Below are positions 13,501 through 23,999 of a stretch of 64,000 bases of DNA, in pieces (position 1 is the first letter of the stretch; every line of letters begins with the position of its first letter). Below the pieces are notes generated by a model. It ran no database searches and was not told the DNA's origin. It was given only the letters and a program-made list of their open reading frames with translations. Source of the DNA: Dugong dugon (taxonomy: Eukaryota; Chordata; Mammalia; Sirenia; Dugongidae); contig CM057469.1 in the NCBI GenBank assembly GCA_030035585.1, positions 15,184,501-15,248,500 on the forward strand. The letters are read 5' to 3'. Made by a program: the position numbers and the translations under genes.

Positions 13501-16500
13501 ACGCCATTTTGTATTATGGCACTTGAATCAGCTCACTTTTGAGTACCCCGTAAAACCATCCTGTGTGCTATGTATCTGGGGAGTTTGCAATATGTGAATT
13601 TTTGCTTTCCTCTATTTTCCTACTCCTGGCCCCACCATCCTACAACCAAAGACATAAAACACAACGAAACGTAACCTTCAAAGCATTTACAGATACACTA
13701 GCTCATCTGATCTTCACTGTGCCCGTGTGAAGAGTGGTGTCTAGTTATCTAGGGTTGCTGTGACAGAAACACCACGAGTGAGTGGCTTTAACAAACAGAC
13801 ATCTATTCTCTCATGGTTTAGGAGGCTAGACATCCGAATTCATGGTGCTGGCTCTAGGGGAAGGCTTTCTCTGCCCGCTCTGGGAGAAAGTTCTGTCTCT
13901 TTCAGCTTCTCTTCCTCGGTTTCCTGGCGGTCCTCACATGTGCTTCTGTATTCCCGCTTGTTCTCCTTGTCTCTGTGCCTGATCTACTCTTTTTATTTCT
14001 CAGAAATGATTAGGTTTACAGAAGAACTAGATGGTGCCCGGCTATCACCAATGACTGCCTTGACAGGGAACACAACAGAGAATCCCTGACAGAGCAGGAG
14101 AAAAGTGGGGTGCAGAACTCAAATTCTAGTAAAACGACTCAGTCTGACCGAGACTGGAGGTACCCCAGAAAGCACGGCCCCCAGACTCTCTGTCAGCCCA
14201 GCACTAAAACCATTCCCGAGGCCAATTCTTCATACAAAGATTAGACTGGACTATGGGACATAAAATGATACTCATAAAGAGTGAGCTTCTTAGCTCAAGT
14301 AGATACATGAGACTAAATGGGAAGCTCCTGTCCGGAGGTGAGATGGGAAGGCAGAGAGGGTCAGGAGCTGGTCGAATGGACACGGGAAATCCACGGTGGA
14401 AAGGAGGCGTGTGCTGCCACAGTGTAGGGAGAGCAGTTAGGGTCACATAACGACGTATGTATAAAGTTTTGCATAAGAGACTAACTTGAATTGTAAACTT
14501 TCACTTAAAGTACAACAATAAAATTTTAAAAAATGATTAGGTTTAAGTCATACCCTACCCTGATACAGCCTCATTAACATAACAAAGAAAATCCTATTCC
14601 CAGATGGTATTACATCCACATATTAAAAAAAAAAAACAAAAATCCTTCCAGCTGATTCTGACTCATAGTGACTCACATGTGCAGGGTTAGGATTCCCACA
14701 CATGTTTTTGGAGAACACAGTTCAATCCGTAACAGGCGGACAGGAGAACATCAACCCTAGTAAGTGCAAGACCAAGACCACACAGCCAGGAGGGTGGCGG
14801 GCAGGGGTCTCTGATTTCCAAGTGCTCTTTTCTATCATCTATTCACCTCCTGGGGGTGAACTGCTGTATATGCACCAGATGTGCCAAAAGGTTCAGCCCC
14901 CATATGAAGCAAGAGGCCCTACCACCTAACCCCGAGGTCAGCATCACCCACGGGCTTTCATAAATGTCTGTGCGGAGAAAGAAGGGGCCTTCACAGCTGT
15001 GAAGAGGTACCTACATCTCCTCTTCCTGGTCCAGAGGACTCTTCTCCCTCCCCCCAGACCTCATTTCAGCACTAGCCTTGGGGGGTGAGCTTGAGGGGTC
15101 TGCCTGGTGTTCCAGGGGAGGCTCTGGCCTGTGCTCTGGGCCAGCCTGTATTGACCCCACCCGGTTCCTCCTGCCATATCTGACACAAGATCCTGGGCTG
15201 CAACAGCCAGCTGGAGCTGGAAATTCCAGCTGTGCAGATGTGTAATTCATTGTCGTCCTTCAGGTGAAGTGAGCAGAGAGCCATCAGAGCCCAGGACAGA
15301 GCTGGTGTGGACTCATCTGAAGCCAGCTGAGTTCGAACAGTCACCCACACTGACCCTGAAGGAGGAGGGAACAGCTCGTCTCGGACCTATTCGTCTTAAT
15401 CCACTTCACCCCATTCTCACCCCCAAGCTAATCAATTCAAAGAACCAAAACACCAGTTGCTGTCAAGTCAACTCCTACTCACAGCGACCCATGTGTGTCA
15501 GAGGGGAACTGTCCTCCATGGGGTTTTCAGTGGCTGACTTTTTAGAAGCAGATCACCAGGCCTTTCTTCTGAGGTTCCTCTGGGTGGACTTGAACCTCCA
15601 ACCTTTTGGTTAGCAGCTGAGCCTGTTAACCATTTGACCACCCAGGGGTTCCAATTTAAAAGAAGATAGTTTAAACTATTCAAGGTGAAAAAGAAAACTG
15701 GCATCCTCCTCAGTCATGATGAAAGCCTTAAACAGCTAAAACAACTAGCTGTCCTCCATAGCCTCAAGCAGACAAGGTCTGCAGTCATGGTCTGGCCAGA
15801 AGCCCTGGGAGAGCTGGGCTGTGACCCTCGGGCTGGGGAAGCAAGAGCTTCCCGAGGTGGGAACACTGGGTGATGAAAAGTCTACCCCACAGAGAGGGGA
15901 CAAGCTGAGACCACCACCACCAACCCTCAGAGCACAGGGTCTGGATAGAAACTGGGGCCACCATTTACTAGCTCTGGGCCACAGACAGTTTCAGGTTCTC
16001 ATGGTTCTCATGGGCACAACGAGGGTCCTGAAGTGGACCTCATGGTCTGTGGAAAGATCAGAGGGAACGGAGATTCTGGTACAGGCCTGGTAGATATTCT
16101 TGAACACAATCTAATATCAGCATCACGTGTGGGCCCAGCTGCACACAGCCACTAACATCCAGCTGCAACCAGGCTAAGGCGTCCGGAGTGGGCAGAGGGG
16201 GAGAAGCAGACGCCAGCTTCGCAAGGAGGAAGCCCACAGCTCATTAATGGCAGGGGGCAGAGCCACCTCCTCCTCAGCCCACTCACTGCCTCTGTCTCCA
16301 CCTACTGGGCAGGTGGCTAAGGAGGAAGGAAGCAAGGCCAGGCCCTAAAGCCAGTACCCAGGGATGCCCAGCTCCCACCTCCCCATGCCTGTGACACTCA
16401 CACACACACTCACATTCTAGACGATGTATCTTTTTTACCTCTCTGTTTCTGATGATACCATAGCAATACGGCCGTAATCCCAGAATCTTCTTCTTATGAA

Positions 16501-19416
16501 GGAAAACACCAATATTAAAATCTAAAAGTAGAAAAGAAATTAAACAAAAAAACACAGTGGATGGCTTCTAATTAGAGAAGACAGCTATCTTAGAGGCAAA
16601 GCCCACCTGCCTAGAATTGGGGGGTAGAAGGGCCTTGGATATCATCAAGGCCATTTCACGTATGAGGTAACTCTGGATCAGAGAGGGTACTGAGCTGCCC
16701 AAGCCCACGCAGCAAAATGGCCAATACTTTGCTCACCCCTAGCTACTTTCACTTATGTCCAAGTCATGAAGGTCTGTCAGGGCTGACACCAAACCTTCCC
16801 TGGCGCACTCCTGGTCAAATACATCAGCTCTGTAATTTCCATCAACAGCCACAACCTTCCTCAGCTCTGATCTGCCTTCAGGGGCCCCTGAGCAGGAAGG
16901 CAGGGTTTGCTCTCACAGCAGCACTGAGGACCAGCCCCCTTCTTCACTTTATGTGGAATTTCATGTTTAATTACAGAACCAAGGTAGCAGAACTCCCCAG
17001 GCTGAGCAAGAAATGGTCAGATTTCTCATTTGAGTTTGGTTCACCCGAAGGCCAGCCCTGTAGACCCACAGTGGGCATGGAGGCAGTGGTGCTCATGAGG
17101 GCTGGTGCCCTGTGCCAGCTCAGCCTCCAGTAAGCTGGGTGATCTTGGCTGACCTGTGTGCCCTGCACAAAAGGAGGGGCTGGACTAACAGTCTCTACAA
17201 ACCCCAGTAGATTCTAGACTGTCTCCTCACTCCCTACACCTCCACCTTTGCAGGTTCCCTGGCCTGTTCCCGCCTCTTGCCCGTCTCTAGACAGGCTCTC
17301 ATCCCTCAAGCTTTGGGGAGGTAGAGAGATACAATTTAACTAATACAACAAAATATCATATCCCTGCCTGCCCTGGTCAGATACTGGGGTTAAAATGTGG
17401 GTTTTGTTTCCTGAAGGGGATCCAGAGGCGCTGAGTCCTCGCAGGGTTTTCTCAAGGTGCATCAGGAAGTCATGACTTATTTTCAAAGGCACTGAGCCAT
17501 GTTGCAGGATAAACACAATGGCTGCTCAGCCAGCACCACTCTCTCTGTCCCCCAGCTGCTGCTTTTTTGGCATGTGTACCGTTCACATTTCCCACAAGTC
17601 CATGTTTCTAGGCCCCTCTGGCTCACATGTACCCCCTCCATAACTTCCTGCAATAAAAACCCACCCCCTACCAGCACACACCACTGGAGATTGACTCACT
17701 TCTCAAGCAATGCTGTTCCAGCCATACCCACCCCAGCCTGCCTGGGGATCCTTGCCCAGCCTTCCTCCCCAGACTCTCTACTTTTGCCCAAACCCTCCCC
17801 ATCCTGAAGGCTCTAGATCACAGATCCAGGACCACCCGATGCTCCATCAGTTCCACAAACTGGGGCTCTCAAACCCATCAACGCACCCCTGCCTACACCC
17901 CTCTCTCAGCCAGCATTGGTAAACATGAGTGTGTTTTCAATCTACAAATGGATTTTAGCTCCAGTGAATGGGTTATTTGGTACTTAACAAAACAAAACCC
18001 AAACCCATTGCTGTCGAGTTGATTCCACCTCATGGCGCCCCCATGTGCTTCAGAGTAGAACTGCACTCCACAGGGTTTTCTTGGCTATAATCTTACAGAA
18101 GATCACCAGGCCTTTCTTCCATGGCACTGCTGGGTAGGTTCGAACTGCCAAGCTTTTGGTTAGTTTGTTACTAAGAGAACCCTTTTTCATGAAGGTAAGT
18201 AGGTAGCAAGCATGTTTCCACATCAGCCCATAGAGGACCAACCATGTAGCAAAACTCTAATGCAACAATTCAGACTTTAATTCTCGGGACTAAAAATTGG
18301 GAGAGAAGGAGAGCTTTCCCTCTTTCTTACAAACATTTTTGGTGCCAGCAAACTTGTGTTTGAAAGCCTTCCTTCCTACCTCCCAGGACTCTCTCCCATA
18401 GGGACTGGGGCCCTCATGCTACCCTAACCGGCCCCTCCCCGCAGCTCCCCACCGAAGCCTAGCCTCCTGCCCGAAGGAGCCCAAGACTGTCTACTACCCC
18501 GACACCAGAACTCACCCTGTTGACTCAGGTGGTCTCTGCTACATGTTAGGAAAAGGCATCATGAATGATTGACCATCTCACGGGCATTTGTGAAAAGAAA
18601 GCATACCTTAACCCCGACAAATCCCAACTAGCCAATGTTCAGTCCATATAAGGAAGAAAGAGGACATATTTAAAACTGAGCAGGGGACAAGGAGCTCTAC
18701 GTTAAAGACAGGCCACCTGCCGAGGGTCAGCTCTGATGTCCCTTTTCACAGTTTTCTCCTTTCCTCCACTTCTGAGTCTCTAAAAGCCCCGGGGATGTCA
18801 GCTGGGGCAGGGGTGACATTTATATGTCAGAAACTGCAACTGCTCTATTTCTAGTCAACACTCTCCATTCCCATCTCTCACTCCTGTGGGACTGACCCTC
18901 CCAAAGACCCTGAAGATACAACAGGCCGAGAACTCCTCAATAATTTTAATAATCTAAGGAACAGTTATGTGTGTTCCTTACCGACATCCCCTCATTTAAG
19001 CTTCTCCAAAACCATCTGAGGTAAGAAGGATTATCCCCATTTTACAGACCCGAAAACTGAAGCTCAAAGGTCATGCAGCTGGTAAGTAGCAGAGTCGGGA
19101 TTTAAACCCAGGTGTGTCTGTCCACTCACCTGAGTTTTCCAGAAGGCCCTGGGCGGGGGGGGGGGGGGGGGGGGGGGTTAATCAAAGAAATAACTGAAGG
19201 AGGGGTGTGACTTGCGAGGGGGCTCACCAGGAAGCAGCTGACGTCTATGAGCAGGACGACGGGGATACCGCCAAAGTTGACCCCCTGGAGCACGGTGCTG
19301 TTTTTGGCTGAGTTGTAGCAGTAGGAGTCATTCGGCTGGTCCCCGATGCCCAGTCGCTCACGGATGGACACCGCCTTGGGGTGCCATAGCTCCAGGAATG
19401 GGGAGTCAGTCATCAT
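1450..19416 (-). CDS. TMEM63A: TMEM63A, 5' part of gene (eight coding exons, incomplete at left edge)
   Basis: Known role of the family: TMEM63A belongs to the OSCA/TMEM63 high-threshold mechanically activated cation channels of plasma and internal membranes, and is linked to myelination. What is seen: minus-strand exons 19416..19228, 16521..16439, 11823..11757, 10791..10754, 6246..6104, 3458..3407, 2749..2641 and 1520..1450 have AG/GT boundaries and join without a frame break. They give 250 codons plus two bases, beginning [11 protein letters not shown]. The N terminus carries N-glycosylation sequons (NDS, NST), followed by membrane segments at about residues 46-70, 142-166 and 191-212. The last exon ([10 protein letters not shown]) begins the cytosolic RNA-recognition-like domain. 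Human TMEM63A is about 800 residues, so roughly two thirds lies outside the window to the left. The start is the tandem ATG at the position of the human start. Introns are full of SINE and L1 insertions. The paralogues TMEM63B and TMEM63C are less likely because LEFTY is the neighbour. Confidence 0.95.
2100..2450 (-). mobile_element. Old L1 3' fragment (antisense)
   Basis: The plus strand reads like reverse-complemented mammalian L1 sequence: an ATAGTTCAGTGACATTGATTAC segment, a 'gcaatcactg' segment and 'gtgactgacc'. The same arrangement recurs at about 51660-52010. The copy is diverged and lies in an intron between TMEM63A exons 7 and 8. Confidence 0.6.
2641..2749 (-). CDS. TMEM63A: TMEM63A coding exon 7
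   Basis: The 109-base exon encodes [19 protein letters not shown], a membrane segment, followed by the cytosolic [17 protein letters not shown]. The acceptor is CCCTCAG and the donor is GTGAGTGACC. The exon ends exactly after codon 227 of the reconstructed reading frame. Confidence 0.96.
2996..3195 (-). repeat. AfroSINE (minus)
   Basis: On the minus strand this is an AfroSINE body with the conserved AGAAGAAAGGCCTGGTGGTC and GGGGTCACCAAGAGTTGGAA blocks. The head, near 3190, is diverged. Confidence 0.85.
3407..3458 (-). CDS. TMEM63A: TMEM63A coding exon 6 (short)
   Basis: The 52-base exon encodes [18 protein letters not shown], an extracellular loop conserved in TMEM63A. The acceptor is TCTGCAG and the donor is GTGAGTAT. 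It is too short to be found as a stand-alone open frame and was found by matching the expected loop between exons 5 and 7. Confidence 0.93.
3584..5458 (+). mobile_element. 5'-truncated L1 with target-site duplication
   Basis: The left part (to about 4405) encodes the C-terminal end of L1 ORF2, including the WWECKM-like and [19 protein letters not shown] stretches, with stops. An approximately 1 kb 3' UTR and an A-rich tail follow. The flanking sequence AGAAGACAATGAC occurs at 3569-3581 and again at 5460-5472, the expected target-site duplication of an L1 insertion. It lies between TMEM63A exons 5 and 6. A stretch of the 3' UTR is closely similar to 14019-14529. Confidence 0.85.
6104..6246 (-). 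CDS. TMEM63A: TMEM63A coding exon 5
   Basis: The 143-base exon encodes [18 protein letters not shown], then the hydrophobic membrane segment 2 ([19 protein letters not shown]) and an NLT sequon. The acceptor is TTGGCCAG and the donor is GTAAGG. The reading frame continues from exon 4 without a break. Confidence 0.96.
7002..7144 (+). repeat. MIR SINE, left half, split by a younger insertion
   Basis: The sequence has the MIR core pattern (GCTCTGCAGTCAGACTGG, CTCAGCTACATGACTGG). The element continues at about 7500-7590 (GGGATAAAGCACCTGAGACT, ACCTGGCACACAGTAGAGGC) after an inserted RTE-type SINE. Confidence 0.65.
7145..7495 (+). repeat. RTE-tailed SINE with tRNA-like head
   Basis: The first 60 bases look tRNA-derived, with an A box (GTGGTTCAGTGGCAG) and a B box (GGGTTCAATCCC). 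They are followed by an RTE-like body (GTGGTGGCTTGTGTGTTGCT) and the AfroSINE-type end TCACCATGAGTCGGGGGCCA. The insertion splits a MIR. Related long copies on the minus strand lie at 9080-9410 and 38636-38975. Confidence 0.75.
8338..8575 (+). mobile_element. L1 3' tail copy
   Basis: The sequence from GTCGATGTCACTGAACTGTG through AACCAATGTCATAAACAATA to an AATAAA-like site and A tail is nearly the same as 47405-47639, the 3' end of the full-length L1. It is therefore a severely 5'-truncated L1 of the same subfamily. A second, more diverged L1-type 3' end follows at about 8710-8835. Confidence 0.75.
9080..9410 (-). repeat. Long AfroSINE variant (minus)
   Basis: This is a diverged minus-strand copy of the long tRNA-headed, RTE-tailed SINE family, with blocks GGTTTTCACTGACTGATTTTC and GATCACCAGGCTTTTCTTCC. 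The closest copy in the window is at 38636-38975. Confidence 0.75.
9640..9730 (+). repeat. MIR fragment
   Basis: GGGGAAACTGAGGCCAGAGA and the following bases are the conserved core of MIR. Confidence 0.6.
9848..10062 (-). repeat. AfroSINE (minus)
   Basis: Minus-strand AfroSINE with the blocks AGAAGAAAGGCCTGGCCATC and GGGAGGTGCAAACGGTGAAT, and with an A-rich tail at the left end. Confidence 0.85.
10754..10791 (-). CDS. TMEM63A: TMEM63A coding exon 4 (short)
   Basis: The 38-base exon encodes [12 protein letters not shown] plus two bases. The acceptor is TTTCCAG and the donor is GTAAGTAC, a strong consensus. The join to exon 5 gives RLNNDQILE, as expected for TMEM63A. Confidence 0.93.
11757..11823 (-). 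CDS. TMEM63A: TMEM63A coding exon 3
   Basis: The 67-base exon encodes a serine run followed by GQQDFENEL, matching the cytosolic linker of TMEM63A. The acceptor is CCCTCTAG. The donor is G|GTTGGT, a poor match to the consensus because the usual A/G at +3 and A at +4 are replaced. Its length is not a multiple of three, so skipping it would shift the frame. Confidence 0.92.
11900..12876 (+). mobile_element. ERVL-MaLR internal region (degenerate)
   Basis: The sequence near 12590-12860 (GGATTTGCATGTTTCCTGTG, CATTGTACTTTAGAAGCAGA, GGACATGAATTTTGGGAGCC) has the order typical of the 3' end of MaLR internal sequence. The preceding repeated clauses (GGGGCTACC / GGGCCACC) fit the same class. No reading frame is intact. 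A matching LTR follows after an inserted SINE. Confidence 0.65.
12877..13035 (+). repeat. AfroSINE inserted between MaLR internal region and LTR
   Basis: The copy runs GGAGCCCCGGTGATGCAGTG to CGACTCGATGGCATTGGGTA. The short flanks AAAGGGTGCAA (12866-12876) and AAAGGGTACAA (right side) look like target-site duplications, so it is younger than the LTR element. Confidence 0.85.
13040..13440 (+). mobile_element. MaLR (MLT1/MST-type) LTR
   Basis: It starts TGTTATGGATTAAACTGTGT, the classic MaLR LTR opening. It contains GTGTCCCCTCAAAATATGTA, the AAAGAGCAGATTACACACAG region and CCTCCAGAACTGTGAGACAA, and ends near GAAGCTAAAACA. Confidence 0.75.
14019..14529 (+). mobile_element. 5'-truncated L1 3' end with target-site duplication
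   Basis: The piece (AGAACTAGATGGTGCCCGGC to AATAAAATTTT) matches the 3' UTR of the L1 at 4935-5445. AAATGATTAGGTTTA occurs on both sides (about 14003-14017 and 14531-14545), as expected for a target-site duplication. Confidence 0.85.
14630..14695 (-). repeat. AfroSINE fragment
   Basis: A short piece with the A-rich tail and the end of the AfroSINE body (CTGATTCTGACTCATAGTGA on the plus strand). Confidence 0.5.
15434..15655 (-). repeat. AfroSINE (minus)
   Basis: Full-length minus-strand AfroSINE. The head (GGAACCCCTGGGTGGTCAAA) is near 15650 and the tail near 15440. It lies in the intron between TMEM63A coding exons 2 and 3. Confidence 0.9.
16439..16521 (-). CDS. TMEM63A: TMEM63A coding exon 2
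   Basis: The 83-base exon encodes the end of membrane segment 1 and the basic stretch after it ([14 protein letters not shown]). This is a strongly conserved TMEM63A signature. The acceptor is TTTTAG and the donor is GTAAAAAA. The phase runs 0 to 2 and joins exon 3 to complete a serine codon. Confidence 0.93.
16625..16715 (+). repeat. MIR-like fragment
   Basis: The GTATGAGGTAACTCTGGATC and CTGAGCTGCCCAAGCCCACG blocks resemble the MIR core. Confidence 0.45.
17985..18170 (-). repeat. AfroSINE (minus)
   Basis: Minus-strand AfroSINE, with CATTGCTGTCGAGTTGATTC at its tail side and AGATCACCAGGCCTTTCTTC inside. The head is truncated near 18170. Confidence 0.85.
18955..19115 (+). repeat. MIR SINE
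   Basis: The blocks ATTATCCCCATTTTACAGAC, CAAAGGTCATGCAGCTGGTA and GGGATTTAAACCCAGGTGTG are in MIR order. The element ends just before the G-run next to TMEM63A coding exon 1. Confidence 0.75.
19155..19177 (+). repeat. Homopolymer run of 23 G
   Basis: An uninterrupted 23-base G run, preceded by GGGC, lies in the intron about 50 bases downstream (in transcript sense) of the TMEM63A start-codon exon, as a C run in the RNA. Long G runs are length-unstable and error-prone in sequencing, so the exact length is uncertain. Confidence 0.9.
19228..19416 (-). CDS. TMEM63A: TMEM63A coding exon 1 (start codon exon)
   Basis: This exon encodes residues 1-63, from MMTDSPF to DVSCFL. The acceptor AG lies at 19428-19429, so about 11 bases of 5' UTR precede the ATG. 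The donor is GTGAGCC, just below 19228. It contains the extracellular N terminus with NDS and NST glycosylation sequons and the first half of membrane segment 1. The exon ends in phase 0. A 23-base G run lies about 50 bases downstream of the donor. Confidence 0.95.
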
Positions 19417-22400
19417 GCCTGTCCTCCCTGGAGAACAGGATGGGGTGCTCATCAGGCCTCGAAGTCTCCCGCAGCTTCCCCAAAGTCAGGGTGTCTCCCC
19501 CAGGGCTGGTGGGGCACAGGGAGCCAGCAGGGCAGAATGGGGGAGAGCTAGGCACCGCGGCCCTTGTGTGCCTGGCAGTGTCCATAGAGAATAGCGACAT
19601 TGTGGAAACAGTCCCAGAGGGTCAGATGGTCGGAGCAGATGGACTCAGCTGGGACACACCCCAGACTCCCCAGAGGGGGGTGAAGAAGAAAGGGAAGGGC
19701 AGGGACTGCCACAGCAGCCTGCTCACAGGTGTGGAAGTTCCGCCGGGCTCCAGGATCACCCCTGGGCAGATCATTCCTGTGGGAGCCTCTAGGAGGTCTA
19801 GACACAGGCAGGGGAGGAGGGGAACAGGCCACGAAGGCAAGGAAGAAGCAAAGAGGAAGAAGAGAAATAGGCAAGTCTGCAACATCGGGTCACATATGGA
19901 CCACAGACGAGGTCTGTTCACAGAATGTCAGAGCTGGGCCCATTGGATACACCCAAAGACTGAGGCTCCGAGGCTTGATAACTTGCCCAAAGACTGAGGA
20001 GCTTGCCAGGCAGTGACAGGTCTCAAACCCAGCCTCCTTTTTACCATGCCACATTCCTTCTCCTGCTGAGTCACTGATAGACTGAAGGCAGGAGAAGAGG
20101 CAGCCAGAGAGAGGAGGCTGGGATGTGAGGAGACAGAAAGAGGAGGCAAACAGGGGGTGGGCTGGGTGGGCTAGGAAGTCTCAGGGCCTTGGTCACCACT
20201 GTGTGTCCCTGGCATGCTCCCCAGCTCTGCCTTCTCACCCTCCCTCCCTCGGCACTCCTAGGCACCTTGGTCTAACCGGAAGGCCCAACATTTCCAAAGG
20301 AAACACCCCTTCCTGGCTGGGTTGCTAAGCTTTCCTTTCGGAGGCTCCTGGCAGCCGGTGAAGCTGGTGGAAATCTCCAGTGTTGATCTCCCAACACTGC
20401 CAGCCTGGGAGTTGGTGCCCAAGTTCCAGCCTGCTCTTCACACTGTCTGTGGCTGTAGGGCCAGGAGACACACTCAGCACCACCCCCAAGCTTCTATTTC
20501 CCCAAATGTGGTTAAACTAGAATTCCCAGGGGTCAGTGACTCCCAGTAGGGGGACTTCTGCTAGATCTGGTCTTTCTACCTGTTACAGGGACAAAAATCT
20601 TGGAGAAGCCCAAACAGATGTTTGGACTATGGGGTGGTCATGGTGGGTGGTGGTGACAGTGGGGGGAGTACTAAAAAGGGGGGTGATTACCAATTCTGAC
20701 TCCTGGGAGTGCTGTTCTGGGGACAGTAAAAAAAAAAAAAAAAACAAGAAATGCAGGAAGAGTGAATGTTTGCCAGGTCCAAAGGCATGGGGGGATTCCC
20801 TGGAGGGTAAGTCACTTTCTCATGCCTGTGAGACTTGGGGACGGCTGGGGGTAGCAGTGGCACAGCCGGGGAGCTGGTGGCGTGGAACAGTCATGAAAGC
20901 TTCCTTTGACAGATGGTTTTGACTTCCCTCCTTTCAACCCCACCCAGTGACACCACCCAAACGGAACATCTCCAGCCCGACACTGCAAGGCAGGAAGGCA
21001 TGCCTTCCTGTCCCCACACTTACCAGGAACCAGGGGAAGGAGGGCCTGTAGAAGAGCCCTGGGGGTGGGGGGGTTCTCAGTTGGAGCTGTCGCTGGCAAA
21101 GGCAAAGGTAGCCTGGACCACCTCCCAAGCTGCTGGAGGCCAGGCCTTGGGCCTCCTGCTCATTTTCTGCAGGGTGTCCTGAACCCAGGATCCAGGGCCA
21201 CCAGCCTTTACAGACCTCTCTGAAGGAACACAGAGCCTAGAGTCATACAGGAGCTGCCCTTTTCCAGTTCAGAGCTGCTAGCCTCAAAGCCTTGGGCACA
21301 CTTCCCCTGCATTCAAACCTGCCCAGATGTTTCTGAACTCAAACATTCATGGGGAGCTTTGGTTCTGCCCACTGGGCTCCCTCTGGCCCTGGCTCTCTGC
21401 AGACCCCTGGAGCAGGTCACCTGGCCATGCTCCTCCGGGCCACCTGCTCCAGTCTCCTCAGCCAGCATCACCTGCAGCTCCAGCCTCCCTCCCCGCTTCC
21501 CTGGCTGCGGCCCTGCTGGGGCCAGGAGAGGGGTCCTCTCTGTTTACCTCCCCCTCGCCCCATAGAAGCACTGTGGGCCAGGGGCTTGCGGTAAGAAGCT
21601 GAGCAAGGAGCTCACGCGGGCCCCAAGGGCTGCTGCCGCCAGGGAGGCTCCCCAAGGTCACCCACGGGCTAGAACCAGGAAGAAAGAACACCATAGAACA
21701 AGGAAAACTGAGGTGAAGGAAAAACCACCCCATAAAATGCTCAGAGGGAGCCTTGCCCTCAGAAAGGGAGGCTGCTGTGGGGGTGCTCGGAGTGGGGAAC
21801 CCCTCGCCAGGGTTGCTGTACGCTGGAGTGTTAGCACAGCAGAGGCCCCGTGGACAGAAGGTTCCGCAGCTCCTCCTCCCCCTTCAGTCCCCGTCACAGG
21901 GCTCTTAAGTCATGTTCCTCACGCCAAACAGGCTCTCCCAGGTGGTTTTCCAAAGTCTGACAAGAACTCAGTGTGGTCAGCCAGCAAATTCTGCCAGTCT
22001 GGGAGGCATGTCAGGCGGACCTCACGGCTCTCTCACCTGGGTGGCCTGTCCTGGCTGCCCCACCCCTCCCCAGGTGAGGGCACAGCGTTGGGGGCCCTCA
22101 TCTCATCTCTCAGAACTTTCGGCTCAGTCCCTGCCCGTTAGACACAGGAAGTCCAGATCCTGGTGGACATCGTGGCCCCTCTGGCTCTCAGGGGGCACCC
22201 GCGGGCATCCTCCCAAATGGGCGCACTCCAAGAAGTCAGCTAGACAGTCTGGCTGGCTGGGGGACGCAGCTGCTACAGGGCAGGCCCTGCCAGGATGAGG
22301 AGGAGGGCCTCAGGGGACCAGTGATGGGAGAGACTGACAGTGCTAGGCAGGCGCCAAACTAGGAAGAAGGCACTGTGGCCACAGGAGCCCTGCCTGGCCG

Positions 22401-22764
22401 CCTGCCCTTGGCAATATTGCATCATCGCACATTTGCTAAATACCTGTAGGTGTGAATGCCTACCACTTATCCATGCTTTCCAGAGAGCTCTATTCATCAG
22501 CTCATTTCCCCAGTACCCTGAGGGTGGGAAAGACAAGAATTACCACTGACGGCCAGGAGCCAGGATGAGCAGCTGCGCTTCCGACCCAAAATTCGCCCGT
22601 GTGCAGCTGAGAGGGTGATGTGCTCCGTGGGACAGAGTGCTGAATCCAGCAGCTGATCTCGAACTAACCAAAGAAGTAAACCACCAACGTAAACCCACTG
22701 CCAGCCTGAGCTGACAACAGGGATTCACATGATGCCCCCGGGGGCAGCAAAAGAGGCCCTTGTA

Positions 22765-22985
22765 GGCAATTTGTTATTGCTGTTAGTTGCCCAACAAATC
22801 ACTTCCAACTCATGGCGACCCCATGTGTGCAGGGTAGAACTGCTCCATAGGGTTTTCAAGGCTGTGACTTTTCAGAAGCAGATCACCAGGCCTTTCTTCT
22901 GAGGCACCTCTGGGTGAGTTTGAACCACCCACCTTTCGTTTAGCAGTCCAGCACTTAACCATTGTGCCAACCAGAGGCTCCTTGT
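22765..22985 (-). repeat. AfroSINE (minus)
   Basis: Full-length minus-strand copy. The plus strand shows CAAATCACTTCCAACTCATG, AGATCACCAGGCCTTTCTTC and ACTTAACCATTGTGCCAACC in order. Confidence 0.9.
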
Positions 22986-23334
22986 AGTAGACTAGATGAC
23001 CTCTAGGCCTCCCTTCCTGAGATGCTGTCAGAATGCTGCAGGAAGTGAGTGAGAATTCTCATATCTGAAAACGGGCCCTGTACAAATGCAGCGTATTTTT
23101 ATCATCACCAGATCTTGCGATTTGGTTAAGATGACAGCAGGACTACAAGCAGCTCCAGTCCCTTCTGTCACAGGAGCTAAGTCTGATCTTCCAGATGTGG
23201 AAGAAGCTCAAGAAATAAACACAGACTACCTACCTCCTTAAGGTATCACCAAACAGGTTTCAGAAATCTGGACCACTGTTCACCTCCACAGACATCAACT
23301 CTGACACCACAGGGATGATACAGCCCCTGGCTGA

Positions 23335-23590
23335 AGTGGCAGACAGTGTGGCGCTATGGTTAGTGAGCAGGCTCCGGCATTAGGATCTTGCCGCCATCAC
23401 TCACCGTTACATAACATAGAAAAATTGCTTAACTACTCTGTACCTTAGCTTCCTTCTCCATAAGGGGGGGCAGGGGAGTGATGTTATCTCTCTTATAGGA
23501 CTGTTGGGAGGCATATACCTGAGATAATACTTGTAAAGCACTTAGCGCAGGGCCCGGTCCTAATGAGCGCTCAAAAGCTATTTGCTTGTA
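23335..23590 (+). repeat. MIR SINE, near full length
   Basis: The order ATGGTTAGTGAGCAGGCTCC, CTTAACTACTCTGTACCTTA, TAATACTTGTAAAGCACTTA and GGTCCTAATGAGCGCTCAAA matches a MIR on the plus strand. Confidence 0.8.
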
Positions 23591-23999
23591 TTTTAAGTCA
23601 CCACTCCAATTACTGAGTGTTTTGACTGAAGAGTCTATAGAAGAATCCTGATCAAAATGGGGAAAAAGCAGAGCAGCTTTCAAATTCTCATGGAATCCAG
23701 ACTTTCTGGAGCCATGGAGGCTGGATGAACCCCAGAAACTACTGCCGAGATAATTTTTCTATCTTAAACCTTAAATCAAAAATATCCTCTGAAGTCTTCT
23801 GTAAACCAAAAAATCATTTAGCTTAATTAGTAAAGAATGTCTGCCTTGAACACTGTGCTCCTGTAAGAACCATCTATTTGTGATCAGACTGACAACAGCA
23901 ATTCAAAAGATTAGATAGGAAACTGAGGGGGCAGTGGGTTTATGTTAATGGCAGAGGAACAATTCAGAAGAAGTGGTGAGAGCAGATGCACAACTTGAA

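Noticed and set aside
19398-19997. A 199-codon plus-strand open frame overlapping the TMEM63A start exon
   Set aside because: It is antisense to a real exon, of low complexity in its middle, and has no homology I can recognise.
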